Shown here piece after piece: positions 6,103 to 15,471 of a stretch of DNA of 37,430 nucleotides (positions are counted from its first letter, which is position 1; each line of letters begins with the position of its first letter). Origin of the DNA: Bryobacterales bacterium (lineage in GTDB: Bacteria; Acidobacteriota; Terriglobia; Bryobacterales; Bryobacteraceae). The position numbers were made by a program, and so were the translations under genes. The stretch is from assembly GCA_020847975.1 (NCBI GenBank), contig JADLBD010000274.1:1-37430 (forward strand), in the 5' to 3' direction. The notes beneath the pieces are model-generated. The model was not told the DNA's origin. It did not search any database and was given only the letters and a program-made list of their open reading frames with translations.

Positions 6103-9100
6103 TCAGAAGTGGACCTTGCCCGCAAACTCGAAGACACGCGGGTTCCCCGCGCCGGTAATCGAACCGAACGCCGCGCTTCCAAAACTCCCGTTAGGGTCGT
6201 TCAGCGGCGGGGTGTTCGAAACGTTGAATACTTCCGCGCGAAATTCTACCTTCGCGCGTTCGCTGATCCGGAATGTCTTGCCGATCATCAGGTCCGCATT
6301 CTGGAGTCCGGGACCGCGAACCGGATTTCGCGAGCTGTTCCCGATCACGAATTGGGGCGCCGCGGTAAAGGACGCCGTGTTGAAATACTTGGCCACCGTG
6401 CGGCCACCCAGTACGTTCGGATTGCTGATCCGGTTGGGCCTCTGCACCGCATAACCGAGGCTTGAATTGTTATTCGTGGCCTGCGTCACCGCAACCGCGA
6501 CCCCGGCCTGCACCCGCACCAATCCGCCGATTTGCCAGCCCGATAGCTTCCACCAGCGCGGAATGTTGTAAACCCACCCCACCGCGAACACCTGCGGAAT
6601 GTCCCCGTTGGAAACGTCTTTTTCCAGATGGCGGTTATTGGCGTCCGCCGCGCCCGTGTTGTTGAGGACCGGTCCGGTGAAAATCGTTTGCGAAAATACG
6701 CTCGACGCATCATCCAGCAGTTTGGAAAACGTATACGAGGCTGTGAACGTCAGCCCACGCGAGAACCGCTTCTCCAGCCTGGCGGTTGCCGCATGATAAG
6801 TGGAATTCCCAACGTTGTCGCGAAACAACGCCACCGTCGTGAAACGGGGGAATGGCCGCAGCAACTGCTGCCGCGCGATAGTTGGGCCGCCCAAAGAGGA
6901 AGAGGCGGGAATCTCGCCCAGATACGGATTGGGCACTCGTTCCAGCAGCGCCGCCCCCATCCGCAGGCATTGCGCCGCGAGTTGATTGATGTTCCAGTCA
7001 GGAATGCCGAGGCGCGTGTTCTTCGAGCCGAGGTACCCCGCCTCCACATTCCAGTTCGCTCCCACCGTTTTCTGAACCGTGAAGTTCCACTGCTGGGAAT
7101 AGCCGGACCCGTTGTTGCGGTCCACGCCGAACACGCCTTGCCCCAAACCCGAATTCGGATTCGGCGGAGCCGGCTGAACCGCCGGGCCATTCGACAGCGC
7201 GAACGCCGCGGTGACGTTATCTTGCGACTGCTGGCCCAATGTTTGCACGAATGGAAACTGCGGAATGGTAAACGGGGTCGTAATGCCGGACTGCTCAAAG
7301 TAGATCATTCCATAACCGGAACGCACCACCCAACTGTCTCGTAGACGGTAGGACAGGCCGAAGCGCGGACCGAAATTGCAACACTCGAGCCTCCGCCCCG
7401 TGTGCGGAAACTCGAGCGCCTGCGTGTTCAAATTGAAAATCGCGCCCTGGTCCCGCCGTTCCGTCGAGGGAAAATTGAGCGTATACCGCGCGCCGATGTT
7501 CAACGTCAGCCGCGACGATACCTTCCAGTCATCGCCGCCAAAGAATTCGGCAATGTGCGCCCGCGGCTGGATCACATTCTTCTGAATGTCGATCGTAAAC
7601 GCGTTCACCTGCCCGAGAAGAAGCGATGCCAGCGGGTTGCCGCTCCCTATCACCCCGGTTTTGTTGGAGCCGGTTGTGGAGAAGCCGAACGACCCCGTGG
7701 GGTTGGGCGGATTCAACACGTCCAAAGCCTGCCGCCGGATGTCCGCTCCGATCTTGATGGCATGCCGCCGCTTCACCATCGTGAACGTGTCGAGGAATTC
7801 CGTGACTGACGTGGTGAACCGCGAATTCGCCGCCGTCGTTGGTCCAATCTGTTGGAATCCCGCCACGGAGAAAATCGGCAGCACCGATGCAAACGAGTTC
7901 ACCGGCAGGCCGGGAACGGTAATGCCGCCGTCTTGCAGCGACGTCTGATTCAGGTCCCTGCGTGAATACCCGAAGCGAAATTGATTCAGCACCGTTGGAG
8001 AGATTGTCCAGCTATGGTCGCCAACAAGCGCGTCTCCACGCGTAATCGCGTGCCCGGTCACGCCCGAACTCAGCGTGCCGCTGCCATCCGGCAGTGGCGT
8101 GACGGGCGAGTCGTCGTCGCGGAAGTAGGTGTACCGCCCGAAGATCCGGTGTTTCTCCCCCAAATAGCGGTCCATCCGGAAATCAGCCTGGTCCTGATTG
8201 TCTGGCTCTGTCGCCGTTCGAACGAAGTTGTTCGCCCCGGCAACATTCGGCAACGGGTAATGCTTCAGAACTTGCGCTGCAATAGAATCAAACCGGCTCG
8301 CCGGGATGGTGTTGTTCGCAAACTGCATCCTGGGAGATGTCAAAGGATCGAAGATCGCTTGGGTGAACCTGCCCTGACGTTGTGCCGGAGTCGGCACAAC
8401 GCTGAACCGTGTAACGCCGGTCCGCAACCGGGTCCCCTGCCAGTCAGCAAAGAAAAAGGTTCTGTTTCTCTGCACCGGCCCGCCAATCGTCATCCCATAC
8501 TGGTTGCGGCGAAACTTGGGATTCGGCCCCGGCTGCGCGAACAGATTGCGGGCGTTCAGCGCTTCGTTCCGGAAGAACTCAAACAAACTCCCATGAAGTT
8601 CATTGCCGCCCGACTTTCCAATCACCATCACCGTGCCGCCGTTCGATCTCCCGTATTCCGGCGAGTACGCATTGATGTTCAGCTTGAACTCCTCTATCCC
8701 GTCGATGATGGGGTAGTAAACCACCTGTCCCGGCTCTGGCTGCAGCACGCTGATTCCGTCGTAGATGTACTCGTTGGTGCGCGGACGGCTCCCGTTGATC
8801 CGCGGCAGAAACTGGCCCTTCGGAAGCGTCACTCCCGGCGCCAGCGTCACCAGTGGAATGAAGTTCCGCCCGTCCAGCGGCAGCGCGGAGATCTTCCGTT
8901 CATCCACATTCAGGCTCACTTCCCCGCTCGCCGTCTGCAACAGCCCAGCCGCCGCCGTGACCTCCAGAGATTGGGAAGACTGCCCGACCTGGAGCGTCAC
9001 AGCAACCGCCGTACGGTCCCCCAGCCGGAGAACTATCCCAGACTGGCGGTATTTCTGGAATCCCGGCCGTTCCACCTTGAGCACGTATTCCCCAGCCGGC

Positions 9101-9321
9101 AGCCCCAACAGATGATACTCTCCCCGCTCGTCCGACTGGGAACCATACCGGGCCGCCGTCGCTTGGTTCTCCGCTTCCACCTTGGCCTTGGGAATCGCCA
9201 GCCCGGACGGGTCCTCGATGGCGCCGAACAGCTCCGCGCGCCCGGCTTGTCCCTGGCAGACTGGCGATGCAACCACCAGCCCCGCCCAGAGGAACACGGC
9301 CTTTCTCAATGTCATACGCAT
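6103..9321 (-). CDS. Oar-like TonB-dependent outer-membrane receptor
   Basis: 1072 residues. Signal peptide about 1-25, then a carboxypeptidase-regulatory-like beta-sandwich at about 28-115 (LFGAIEDPSGLAIPKAKVEA, DERGEYHLLGLPAGEYVLKV), a plug region at about 118-250 (LPLDGRNFIPLVTLAPGV) and a large beta-barrel ending in phenylalanine (FEFAGKVHF), as expected for BAM-inserted proteins. Such receptors are greatly expanded in Acidobacteria and are thought to import oligosaccharides or other large substrates; the ligand here cannot be deduced. Two ATGs (9321, 9315) are close together and neither has a strong ribosome binding site. No frameshift is seen over 3.2 kb. Confidence 0.9.
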   Translation of the reverse strand: MRMTLRKAVFLWAGLVVASPVCQGQAGRAELFGAIEDPSGLAIPKAKVEAENQATAARYGSQSDERGEYHLLGLPAGEYVLKVERPGFQKYRQSGIVLRLGDRTAVAVTLQVGQSSQSLEVTAAAGLLQTASGEVSLNVDERKISALPLDGRNFIPLVTLAPGVTLPKGQFLPRINGSRPRTNEYIYDGISVLQPEPGQVVYYPIIDGIEEFKLNINAYSPEYGRSNGGTVMVIGKSGGNELHGSLFEFFRNEALNARNLFAQPGPNPKFRRNQYGMTIGGPVQRNRTFFFADWQGTRLRTGVTRFSVVPTPAQRQGRFTQAIFDPLTSPRMQFANNTIPASRFDSIAAQVLKHYPLPNVAGANNFVRTATEPDNQDQADFRMDRYLGEKHRIFGRYTYFRDDDSPVTPLPDGSGTLSSGVTGHAITRGDALVGDHSWTISPTVLNQFRFGYSRRDLNQTSLQDGGITVPGLPVNSFASVLPIFSVAGFQQIGPTTAANSRFTTSVTEFLDTFTMVKRRHAIKIGADIRRQALDVLNPPNPTGSFGFSTTGSNKTGVIGSGNPLASLLLGQVNAFTIDIQKNVIQPRAHIAEFFGGDDWKVSSRLTLNIGARYTLNFPSTERRDQGAIFNLNTQALEFPHTGRRLECCNFGPRFGLSYRLRDSWVVRSGYGMIYFEQSGITTPFTIPQFPFVQTLGQQSQDNVTAAFALSNGPAVQPAPPNPNSGLGQGVFGVDRNNGSGYSQQWNFTVQKTVGANWNVEAGYLGSKNTRLGIPDWNINQLAAQCLRMGAALLERVPNPYLGEIPASSSLGGPTIARQQLLRPFPRFTTVALFRDNVGNSTYHAATARLEKRFSRGLTFTASYTFSKLLDDASSVFSQTIFTGPVLNNTGAADANNRHLEKDVSNGDIPQVFAVGWVYNIPRWWKLSGWQIGGLVRVQAGVAVAVTQATNNNSSLGYAVQRPNRISNPNVLGGRTVAKYFNTASFTAAPQFVIGNSSRNPVRGPGLQNADLMIGKTFRISERAKVEFRAEVFNVSNTPPLNDPNGSFGSAAFGSITGAGNPRVFEFAGKVHF

Positions 9322-9359
9322 AGCAAGTCAATCACACCAGACAGTGCTATGCAAAGATA

Positions 9360-9378
9360 ACATACTCGGAGAGTATGT
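9360..9378. promoter_or_regulatory. 8-bp-arm palindrome in the TonB receptor promoter region
   Basis: ACATACTC-GGA-GAGTATGT is a perfect inverted repeat 39 bp upstream of the receptor ATG. On the minus strand a possible -35 (TTGTAT) and -10 (TACATA) with a 16-bp spacer would place the palindrome over the -10, as for a repressor site. The XRE regulator encoded downstream is the obvious candidate binder, but that is inference. Confidence 0.5.
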
Positions 9379-9732
9379 ATCCACACCACTGTAACGTATA
9401 CAATACAACCCATCCCGGCGGACCCGCATTACCGGTCTACATCCGCTCGCGCGCCGGCGAACCGCCCACTGCGGCTGGTGTTGAAAAAGCCCGCTACCCG
9501 TTCTGGTTGCGGGAAGGGCCGGTGTGCGCAAAGAGCATGAGTTTGTGATGGCGACGCAGACGCTCACACGTCGAGCAGCCATCTCGCCCTCGGGCTATGG
9601 CGAGACTGCCGAACTTCGACGAAGACAGCAGGAGTTGAACAAGTGAGCCGCTGCCATTCTGCCCTGCCTCCTGCCTCCTGTCGCCTGCCTCCTGTCTCCT
9701 GCCCCCCGCCCCCAACAAGCACGTCGAGCAGC
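9379..9732. other. Gene-free stretch with a C-rich tract and short direct repeats
   Basis: No protein recognised. Positions 9661-9713 are an imperfect CCTGCCTC-type tandem tract ending in two long C runs, so the minus strand is G-rich and might form a quadruplex just downstream of the tolC-like stop codon. An identical 14-mer (CACGTCGAGCAGCC) occurs at 9567-9580 and 9720-9733, the second touching the stop codon of the tolC-like gene. Confidence 0.6.
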
Positions 9733-11001
9733 CTAACGCAAAGAGCCCGTCTCATACTCCACCACCGCGGTGCGCCACTGATAGTCGTACCGCGCCGAGG
9801 CATCCGCAATCTCCGCGTTCGTCCGGTTCAACTGCGCCTGGCTCAATTCAATGATGGACCCTAATCCCAGGTCATACCGCGTCTGTGCCAGGCGCAAGGT
9901 TCGCTGGGCCTGTTCGGCGAGTCTGCGGGTCACCGTCAGGCGCCGCCACGCCGTTTGCTCGTTGAGCCACGCAATGCGCACCGTATTTGCCGCCTTCACC
10001 TCGAGTTCCCGCACTTCCTGCGCCACCGCCTCGCTTTTCAACGCCGCCTCCGCCTGCCGCGCCTGGAACAGCTTTCCGTTGAAGATGGGAATATTCACGT
10101 TCAGCCCGAACCCTCCATAGGAGGAGGGCAGACGCCGCTCGGCGAACGGCAGCAGGCCCGTTGCGCCCAGCGCCTGCACTGTCGGGAACTTCAATCGGCG
10201 CTCGGCATCGGCGAACCGCGCCGCGCTGTCCAGCCGCAGCCGCAGCGCCGCCAGGTCCGGCCGCTGCTGCCGCGCCTTGCGCACCAGCGGCTCGCTGCTG
10301 ATTTCCGGCGGCCCCACCTGATTCTCTCCCTGGAGCGCGTAGGTTTCCGCCTCCGCCTGCCCCATCGCCGCCGACAGTTCCGATAACGCCGCGGCAAGCT
10401 CGTTTTCCCCGCTCACCACCAGCAGTTCCGCCTCCGACACATTCACCTCGGCGAAACTCACATCCAGACTCGACCGCAAATTGCTCTCCGCCAGTTTCGT
10501 GATCTGCCGCGCCGTCAACCGCCGCATCTCGAGATTCTTCCGCGCCGACTCGAGCACCGCCTGCGCCATCAGTCCCTTGTAAAAGAACTCCCGCACATGC
10601 AATCTCACCCTCGCCCGGTTGAAGACAGTCTCCTCTCTTAAGGACCGCATGCGGCTTTCCTCGCTGGCTGTCAGTTTGCTCGTTCGTCCGAAGTCCGTCA
10701 GCAACTGCGACAACGTGAGGCCGCCCGCCACGCGCGAGGAAAGGCTCGAATCCTGAAGCGTGCCCGCCGTGATCCGCGTCAGTTCCTGCGCGTGCACCGC
10801 GGTCAGGCTCGCCCCGAACTGCGGCAAGAGCGGCGAGCGCGCCTCCGTCACCGCCTCCCCCGCCGCCAGCGCCCGCAGTTCCGCGGCGCGAATCCTCGGA
10901 TGGTTGCGCAGGGCAATCTCCTCGGCTTCACGCAAAGTCAGCGTCTTTTGTTGCGCGGGCAGCAGCGCCCCCGCCAGCATCAGGCTCACCAGTATCTTCA
11001 T
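9733..11001 (-). CDS. TolC-like outer-membrane efflux protein
   Basis: 422 residues, the normal size for an outer-membrane factor of a tripartite efflux system. A short signal peptide (KILVSLMLAGALLPAQQ) is followed by two outer-membrane efflux repeats of long amphipathic helices: TLREAEEIALRNHPRIRAAE near residue 22 and the repeat-2 signature TAWRRLTVTRRLAEQAQRTL, then RYDLGLGSIIELSQAQLNRT close to the end. Together with the upstream pump and adaptor it would form a channel from the inner membrane to the outside. Its ATG overlaps the pump stop (ATGA), so it is the last gene of a three-gene operon. Confidence 0.9.
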   Translation of the reverse strand: MKILVSLMLAGALLPAQQKTLTLREAEEIALRNHPRIRAAELRALAAGEAVTEARSPLLPQFGASLTAVHAQELTRITAGTLQDSSLSSRVAGGLTLSQLLTDFGRTSKLTASEESRMRSLREETVFNRARVRLHVREFFYKGLMAQAVLESARKNLEMRRLTARQITKLAESNLRSSLDVSFAEVNVSEAELLVVSGENELAAALSELSAAMGQAEAETYALQGENQVGPPEISSEPLVRKARQQRPDLAALRLRLDSAARFADAERRLKFPTVQALGATGLLPFAERRLPSSYGGFGLNVNIPIFNGKLFQARQAEAALKSEAVAQEVRELEVKAANTVRIAWLNEQTAWRRLTVTRRLAEQAQRTLRLAQTRYDLGLGSIIELSQAQLNRTNAEIADASARYDYQWRTAVVEYETGSLR

Positions 11002-14000
11002 TCTTCTGTCTGTGGCTTTGGAAGGCCCGCCAATGGATTCCGGCCGCGGTACACCAGCAGATATGCCGCGGGCACCAGAAACACCGAAAACAACAGCGAA
11101 ACGCTCATCCCGCCGATGATCGCCCGCGCCAGCGGCGCATACGCCTCGCTGCCCGTCCCCAGTTTGAGAGCCATCGGCGTCAGTCCGATGATGGTGGCAA
11201 GCGATGTCATCAGAATCGGCCGCAGCCGCACCCTCGCCGCCATCGCCACCGCGTCCTCCAACTCCATTCCGTCCATTCGCATCCGCCGCGTGAAGTCCAC
11301 AATCAGAATGCTGTTGGAAACCACGATCCCCACCATCATGACGACTCCCATTAGCGACTGCACGTTCAGAGTGGTGCCCGAGGCGTAAAGCGTCACGATC
11401 ACTCCGATCAGTCCCATGGGCACCGCCAGCAGGATCAGCAACGGATCGATGACGCTTTGAAACTGCGCCACCAGAATCAGGTACAGCAGCACGATCGACA
11501 GGCCCAACCCCATTGCAAAACTGCTGAAGGATGCGCGCATGTCGTCCACTATCCCGCGCATGTCCACCCGCACCCCCTTAGGCAGCGTGGTTCGCGCGAG
11601 CACCCCCTGAATCTCCTTCGCCACTCTTCCGAGATCCTCGTCCTCAAGGCTCACAAACACATTGATTACCTTCCGCAGCCCGTAGTGATCCACCTCCGTC
11701 GGCGACATCCGCCGCTCGATCTTCGACACCGTGTCGAGCATCGTCGCCCGCTGGCGATTGGCCGCGCGCAGCGGCATCGAGCGCAGATCCGTGATGTCCC
11801 GCACTTGTCCTTCCGGATACTGCACCGTCAGGAAGAAATCGTTGTGAGTATTAGGATCGGTCCACATCGTGGGCGCAATCATCTGGTTCGAAGAGACCGC
11901 CGTGATCAGGTTGCTCACCACTTCCTTTTGCGTCAGCCCCAACATGCTTGCCCGCTCGCGTTCGATGTCGATCTGAATCGCCGGGCTGTCGAGATCCTGA
12001 GGAATGAGAATATCCGACACTCCGCGGATCCGCCGCACCCGCGCCGCCAGTTCCGCCGCCACGCGGAATGGCGATTCGAGGTCCGGTCCGGTCACCTGCA
12101 AGTCAATGGGGGCAGGCTTGCCGAAATTCAGCACCGCGTCCACGAAGCCGCCGGATTGAAAGTACGCGCTCATTTCCGGCATCTCCTCCCGCATTCTGCG
12201 CCGCATCCGGGCCATGTAGTCGTAGCTTCCGGTCTTGTGCCCATCCTTGAGGCTCACCTGGAGGAACGCCGTGTGGGGAGCTGAATTGCTCGTGTAGAGC
12301 GCCGAAAAGTCCGGTACCACGCCGATATTGGACACCATCATTTCGTAGTCCTCGGGCGACACCACCTCCCGCACCAGTTTCTCCACCCGCGCGACTTTCT
12401 TTTCCGCCTCCAGCAGGCTTGTGCCGGAAGGCGCCTTCAGGTTCATCAGGAACTGGCCTGCGTCAGTGCGCGGGAAATAGGATGTCCCTAGGTACGGATA
12501 CAGCAGCAGGCTGCTTGCAAACAAAACCAGCATCAGCAGCACCGTGGCCAGCGGTGCCCGTAATGCGCCGCCAAGCAGCACGTCATACCCCTCGAGCAGC
12601 TTCAGGAACCCCAGGTTGAACTCGTAGAACAGGAACGCGCCCTTCTTCTTCGGAACCCCGTGTTCCTGCGACTCCCGAATGAAAGCCGCGCAGTAGAGCG
12701 GTACAACCGTCATCGCCACGACATAGGATGCAAGCAGCGACAGCACTACAGTCAACGCCAGCGCGGTAAACAGGTCCCGGCTCACGCCATACAGCAGGGT
12801 GACCGGGAAAAATACCACCGCCGTGGTCAATGTCGAAGCCAGCACCGGCAGTGCCACTTCCCGCGCTCCTTCCACGGCGGCCTTTCGCGGCGATTTGCCC
12901 ATGTCCAGATGCCGGAAAATATTCTCCAACACCACCACTGAATTGTCGATCAACCGCGAGAACGCGAGCGCGATTCCCCCCAACGTCATCGCATTGATCG
13001 TACCCTTGCCGGCCGACAAAAGAGCGAACGCCGCAATTGCGGAAAGAGGGATCGAAATAAATACCGCCGCTGTTGCGCGCAGGCTGCCGAGAAAAATCAG
13101 AATCATCAACGACGTCAGCACCACGCCGGCGCCTGCCTCGCTCACCACCGTATGAATCGCCTTCTTGATGAATCGTGACTGGTCGAACACCACCCGGGCC
13201 ACCATATTGTCCGGCACATCCAGCAATTGCCCCACTTCCTTGTTCACCGCATCGACCAGGGCGATTGTGTTCGTATCGCCGCCCTGCCGCAGCACGGGTT
13301 GATAAACGGACGCCTGCCCGTCGACACGCACAATGTTGTATTGGATCTGCGCCGCATCCTTCACCACCCCCACGTCCGCAATCTTCACCGATGCCGCTCC
13401 CACCGTGCGCAGCGGCAAATCCCCAATGCTCGAAATATCCCTGTATTGCGCATTCGTGTACAACGGGTAATCAATCGACCCCATGCGTATATTTCCGGAG
13501 GGCAGAATCAGGTTCGCCTCATTCACGCTCCGCACAATATCCATCGGGCTCAGATTGTGCGCCGCCAGTTTCAACGGATCCACGTAAACCATGATCTGAC
13601 GGTACAGTCCGCCGAACGGAGGCGGAGTTGCCGCGCCCGGCAGTTTCCCCAATTGTGTTCGCACCCGGTAATGCCCCATTTCGCGCAATTGCGATTCGGT
13701 CATTCCTTCGCCCTTCAGAGCCACCAGGCAGACGGGCAATGCCGCCGCGTCGAACTTCATCACGATCGGCGGCAGCGTCCCGGGCGGCATCCGGCGCATC
13801 TCCGCCGCCGCCAGGTTGCCCATGACCGAAACCGCGGAATCGGCGTTCGTTCCGGGCTGGAAGTACACCTTGATTACCCCGACGCCCGGAAGCGACCTCG
13901 ACTCGATGTGATCGATCCCCGGAGCCAGCGTGAAAAACCGCTCCTGCCGTTCGACTATGTCCTTCTCTATCTGTTCCGGAGGCATCCCCGGGTAGAAAGT

Positions 14001-14138
14001 CGCAATCGCCACCACAGTCTGGTCCAACACCGGAAACATGTCCACGGGCATCCGCGCAATGGCGGTGATCCCAACCAAACACAACACCAGGGCGCACACC
14101 ACCACAAAATAAGGGTTACGGATCGAGAATCCAGCCAT
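10998..14138 (-). CDS. RND efflux pump permease (HAE1/AcrB-like)
   Basis: 1046 residues, a full-length proton-driven RND transporter with the two-fold repeat of 12 helices and two periplasmic loops. It opens with the typical FSIRNPYFVVVCALVLCLVG and carries the TM4 signature LIDNSVVVLENIFRH at about residues 395-410. The second proton-relay acidic position (DD in AcrB) is DN here, a variant seen in other HAE1-type pumps. The C-terminal half repeats the pattern (VQSLMGVVMMVGIVVSNSIL). The substrate is unknown. AAGGA inside the adaptor stop region precedes the ATG; the gap to the adaptor gene is 6 bp. The gene is intact. Confidence 0.93.
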   Translation of the reverse strand: MAGFSIRNPYFVVVCALVLCLVGITAIARMPVDMFPVLDQTVVAIATFYPGMPPEQIEKDIVERQERFFTLAPGIDHIESRSLPGVGVIKVYFQPGTNADSAVSVMGNLAAAEMRRMPPGTLPPIVMKFDAAALPVCLVALKGEGMTESQLREMGHYRVRTQLGKLPGAATPPPFGGLYRQIMVYVDPLKLAAHNLSPMDIVRSVNEANLILPSGNIRMGSIDYPLYTNAQYRDISSIGDLPLRTVGAASVKIADVGVVKDAAQIQYNIVRVDGQASVYQPVLRQGGDTNTIALVDAVNKEVGQLLDVPDNMVARVVFDQSRFIKKAIHTVVSEAGAGVVLTSLMILIFLGSLRATAAVFISIPLSAIAAFALLSAGKGTINAMTLGGIALAFSRLIDNSVVVLENIFRHLDMGKSPRKAAVEGAREVALPVLASTLTTAVVFFPVTLLYGVSRDLFTALALTVVLSLLASYVVAMTVVPLYCAAFIRESQEHGVPKKKGAFLFYEFNLGFLKLLEGYDVLLGGALRAPLATVLLMLVLFASSLLLYPYLGTSYFPRTDAGQFLMNLKAPSGTSLLEAEKKVARVEKLVREVVSPEDYEMMVSNIGVVPDFSALYTSNSAPHTAFLQVSLKDGHKTGSYDYMARMRRRMREEMPEMSAYFQSGGFVDAVLNFGKPAPIDLQVTGPDLESPFRVAAELAARVRRIRGVSDILIPQDLDSPAIQIDIERERASMLGLTQKEVVSNLITAVSSNQMIAPTMWTDPNTHNDFFLTVQYPEGQVRDITDLRSMPLRAANRQRATMLDTVSKIERRMSPTEVDHYGLRKVINVFVSLEDEDLGRVAKEIQGVLARTTLPKGVRVDMRGIVDDMRASFSSFAMGLGLSIVLLYLILVAQFQSVIDPLLILLAVPMGLIGVIVTLYASGTTLNVQSLMGVVMMVGIVVSNSILIVDFTRRMRMDGMELEDAVAMAARVRLRPILMTSLATIIGLTPMALKLGTGSEAYAPLARAIIGGMSVSLLFSVFLVPAAYLLVYRGRNPLAGLPKPQTEE

Positions 14139-14144
14139 GATTCC

Positions 14145-15356
14145 TTATATCTCGCTCTCTCGAGGCGTCACCCGCTCCCCGGGACGCAATTGTGTCTTGT
14201 TCCCCACCACCACCATCTCCCCAGCCGCAAGCCCGCTGGTCACCTCCACCTTCGCCGCTGTCTCCATCCCCGTCTGGATCACACGCTGCTCGAGAACGCC
14301 CTCTTCACTCACCACCAGCACCGCCTTCTTTCCATCCGCGGAAGCCAGCGCTTGAACGGGCACGGTGACCGCGCGATTGTTTTCCTCGATCGTCAGCTTC
14401 ACCTCCGCATACATTCCGGGCAGCAGAGTCTCACCCGCGTTCGGAACGTCTACTTCCACGTTCATCGTCCGCGTGGCCATTTCCACGTCTCCCGTGAATC
14501 GCGCCACCGTTCCGCGAATCCTGCGATGCAGCGAGGTCACTTCGATCTCCACCACCTGCCCCAGCCGCACCTTCGAGACCACCGATTCCGCCACCGGAAG
14601 CACCAGCCTCAGGATGTTCATCTGCGCAATGCGCACCATCGGCATCGCGTTGGGCGACGTCCCCGCCTGAATCAGCGCGCCCGTGTCGGCGTACCGCTTG
14701 GTCACCATTCCCGTGAAGGGCGCCGTGATTGTCGTGTACTCCGTCAGCGTGCGGGTACGGCGCTCTCGCGCCTGCGCCGCCTCCCCTTCGAACTCCGCGC
14801 CCGCAATCGCGGCCTTCGCCGCCGCCACCTGCGCATCCGCCGCCCGCTTGCGCGCCAGCGCTTCGTCAATCTCCTGCTGCGCGATCAGCCCCGGTTCGGC
14901 TTTCATCACTTTTTCCAGCCGCTCGTGCGACAGCGTCACCAGGCCCAGGTTCGCCTCCGCGCGTTCCAACTCCCCGCGCAGCCGCATCAGTTCCGCCGAA
15001 CTGCGCCGCTTCTCCGCGCTCGCATGCGCCACGTCGTCCCGCATCTCCGGCACTTCCAGCGTCGCCAGCACCTGTCCGGTCTTTACGCGATCCCCCACGT
15101 CTACCTTGATGTTCCGCAGGTATCCCGCTACCTTGGCATGCACGTCCACCACCTGAAACGGCCGAAACTCGCCGCTCAGAGTGATCTCCTGCCGCAGCGG
15201 CTCCGTCACCGCCTTCACCACCGCTACAGGATTCGGCCGCGCGGGAGGTGAGGCGGCGGCCCCCGAAACGGTCGCTGCGGGAGATCCGCAGGAAATCAGA
15301 ATAACCCCTCCGAAACAACCAGATAGGGCAAGAAGGCAGATGCGGTGTTCAAGCAT
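14145..15356 (-). CDS. RND efflux periplasmic adaptor, lipoprotein
   Basis: 403-residue membrane fusion protein linking the RND pump to the TolC-like channel. The N-terminus has a lipoprotein signal with lipobox LISC (Cys23), so the mature protein should be lipid-anchored. Then follow the biotinyl-lipoyl half-motifs (VVDVHAKVAGYLRNIKVDVG and TITAPFTGMVTKRYADTGAL) flanking a long alpha-hairpin rich in Ala, Glu and Arg, a beta-barrel domain and a membrane-proximal domain. It is the first gene of the operon. The promoter would lie in 15357-15420, where TAACATAACATAACA repeats occur on the minus strand. Confidence 0.92.
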   Translation of the reverse strand: MLEHRICLLALSGCFGGVILISCGSPAATVSGAAASPPARPNPVAVVKAVTEPLRQEITLSGEFRPFQVVDVHAKVAGYLRNIKVDVGDRVKTGQVLATLEVPEMRDDVAHASAEKRRSSAELMRLRGELERAEANLGLVTLSHERLEKVMKAEPGLIAQQEIDEALARKRAADAQVAAAKAAIAGAEFEGEAAQARERRTRTLTEYTTITAPFTGMVTKRYADTGALIQAGTSPNAMPMVRIAQMNILRLVLPVAESVVSKVRLGQVVEIEVTSLHRRIRGTVARFTGDVEMATRTMNVEVDVPNAGETLLPGMYAEVKLTIEENNRAVTVPVQALASADGKKAVLVVSEEGVLEQRVIQTGMETAAKVEVTSGLAAGEMVVVGNKTQLRPGERVTPRESEI

Positions 15357-15400
15357 GCGAATGAAGTCCTGTTACTCGGCTGTTATGTTATGTTAACCAA

Positions 15401-15409
15401 ACTGTAACG
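15401..15409. promoter_or_regulatory. ACTGTAACG element shared with the TonB receptor upstream region
   Basis: The 9-mer ACTGTAACG occurs here, 45 bp upstream of the efflux adaptor start, and again at 9388-9396, 67 bp upstream of the TonB receptor start, in the same orientation relative to both genes. This could be a shared promoter or regulator element, but two short intergenic regions share a 9-mer by chance fairly often. Confidence 0.2.
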
Positions 15410-15471
15410 AAACTGCCACTATTCCGCGCCTTGCAGACCAACTGCGCCGCTCATTCCAGCCACGCGCGCAC

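Noticed and set aside
7981..9360. 459-residue plus-strand open frame opposite the TonB receptor
   Set aside because: Arg/Pro/His-rich translation with no family pattern; shadow of the receptor.
9661..9713. CRISPR-like short repeats
   Set aside because: A low-complexity C-rich tract without regular spacers.
11457..12284. 275-residue plus-strand open frame opposite the RND pump
   Set aside because: His/Arg-rich shadow.
13227..15251. 674-residue plus-strand open frame opposite the RND pump and adaptor genes
   Set aside because: It is antisense to two clear genes, His/Arg-rich and without any recognisable domain; a GC-rich codon shadow.
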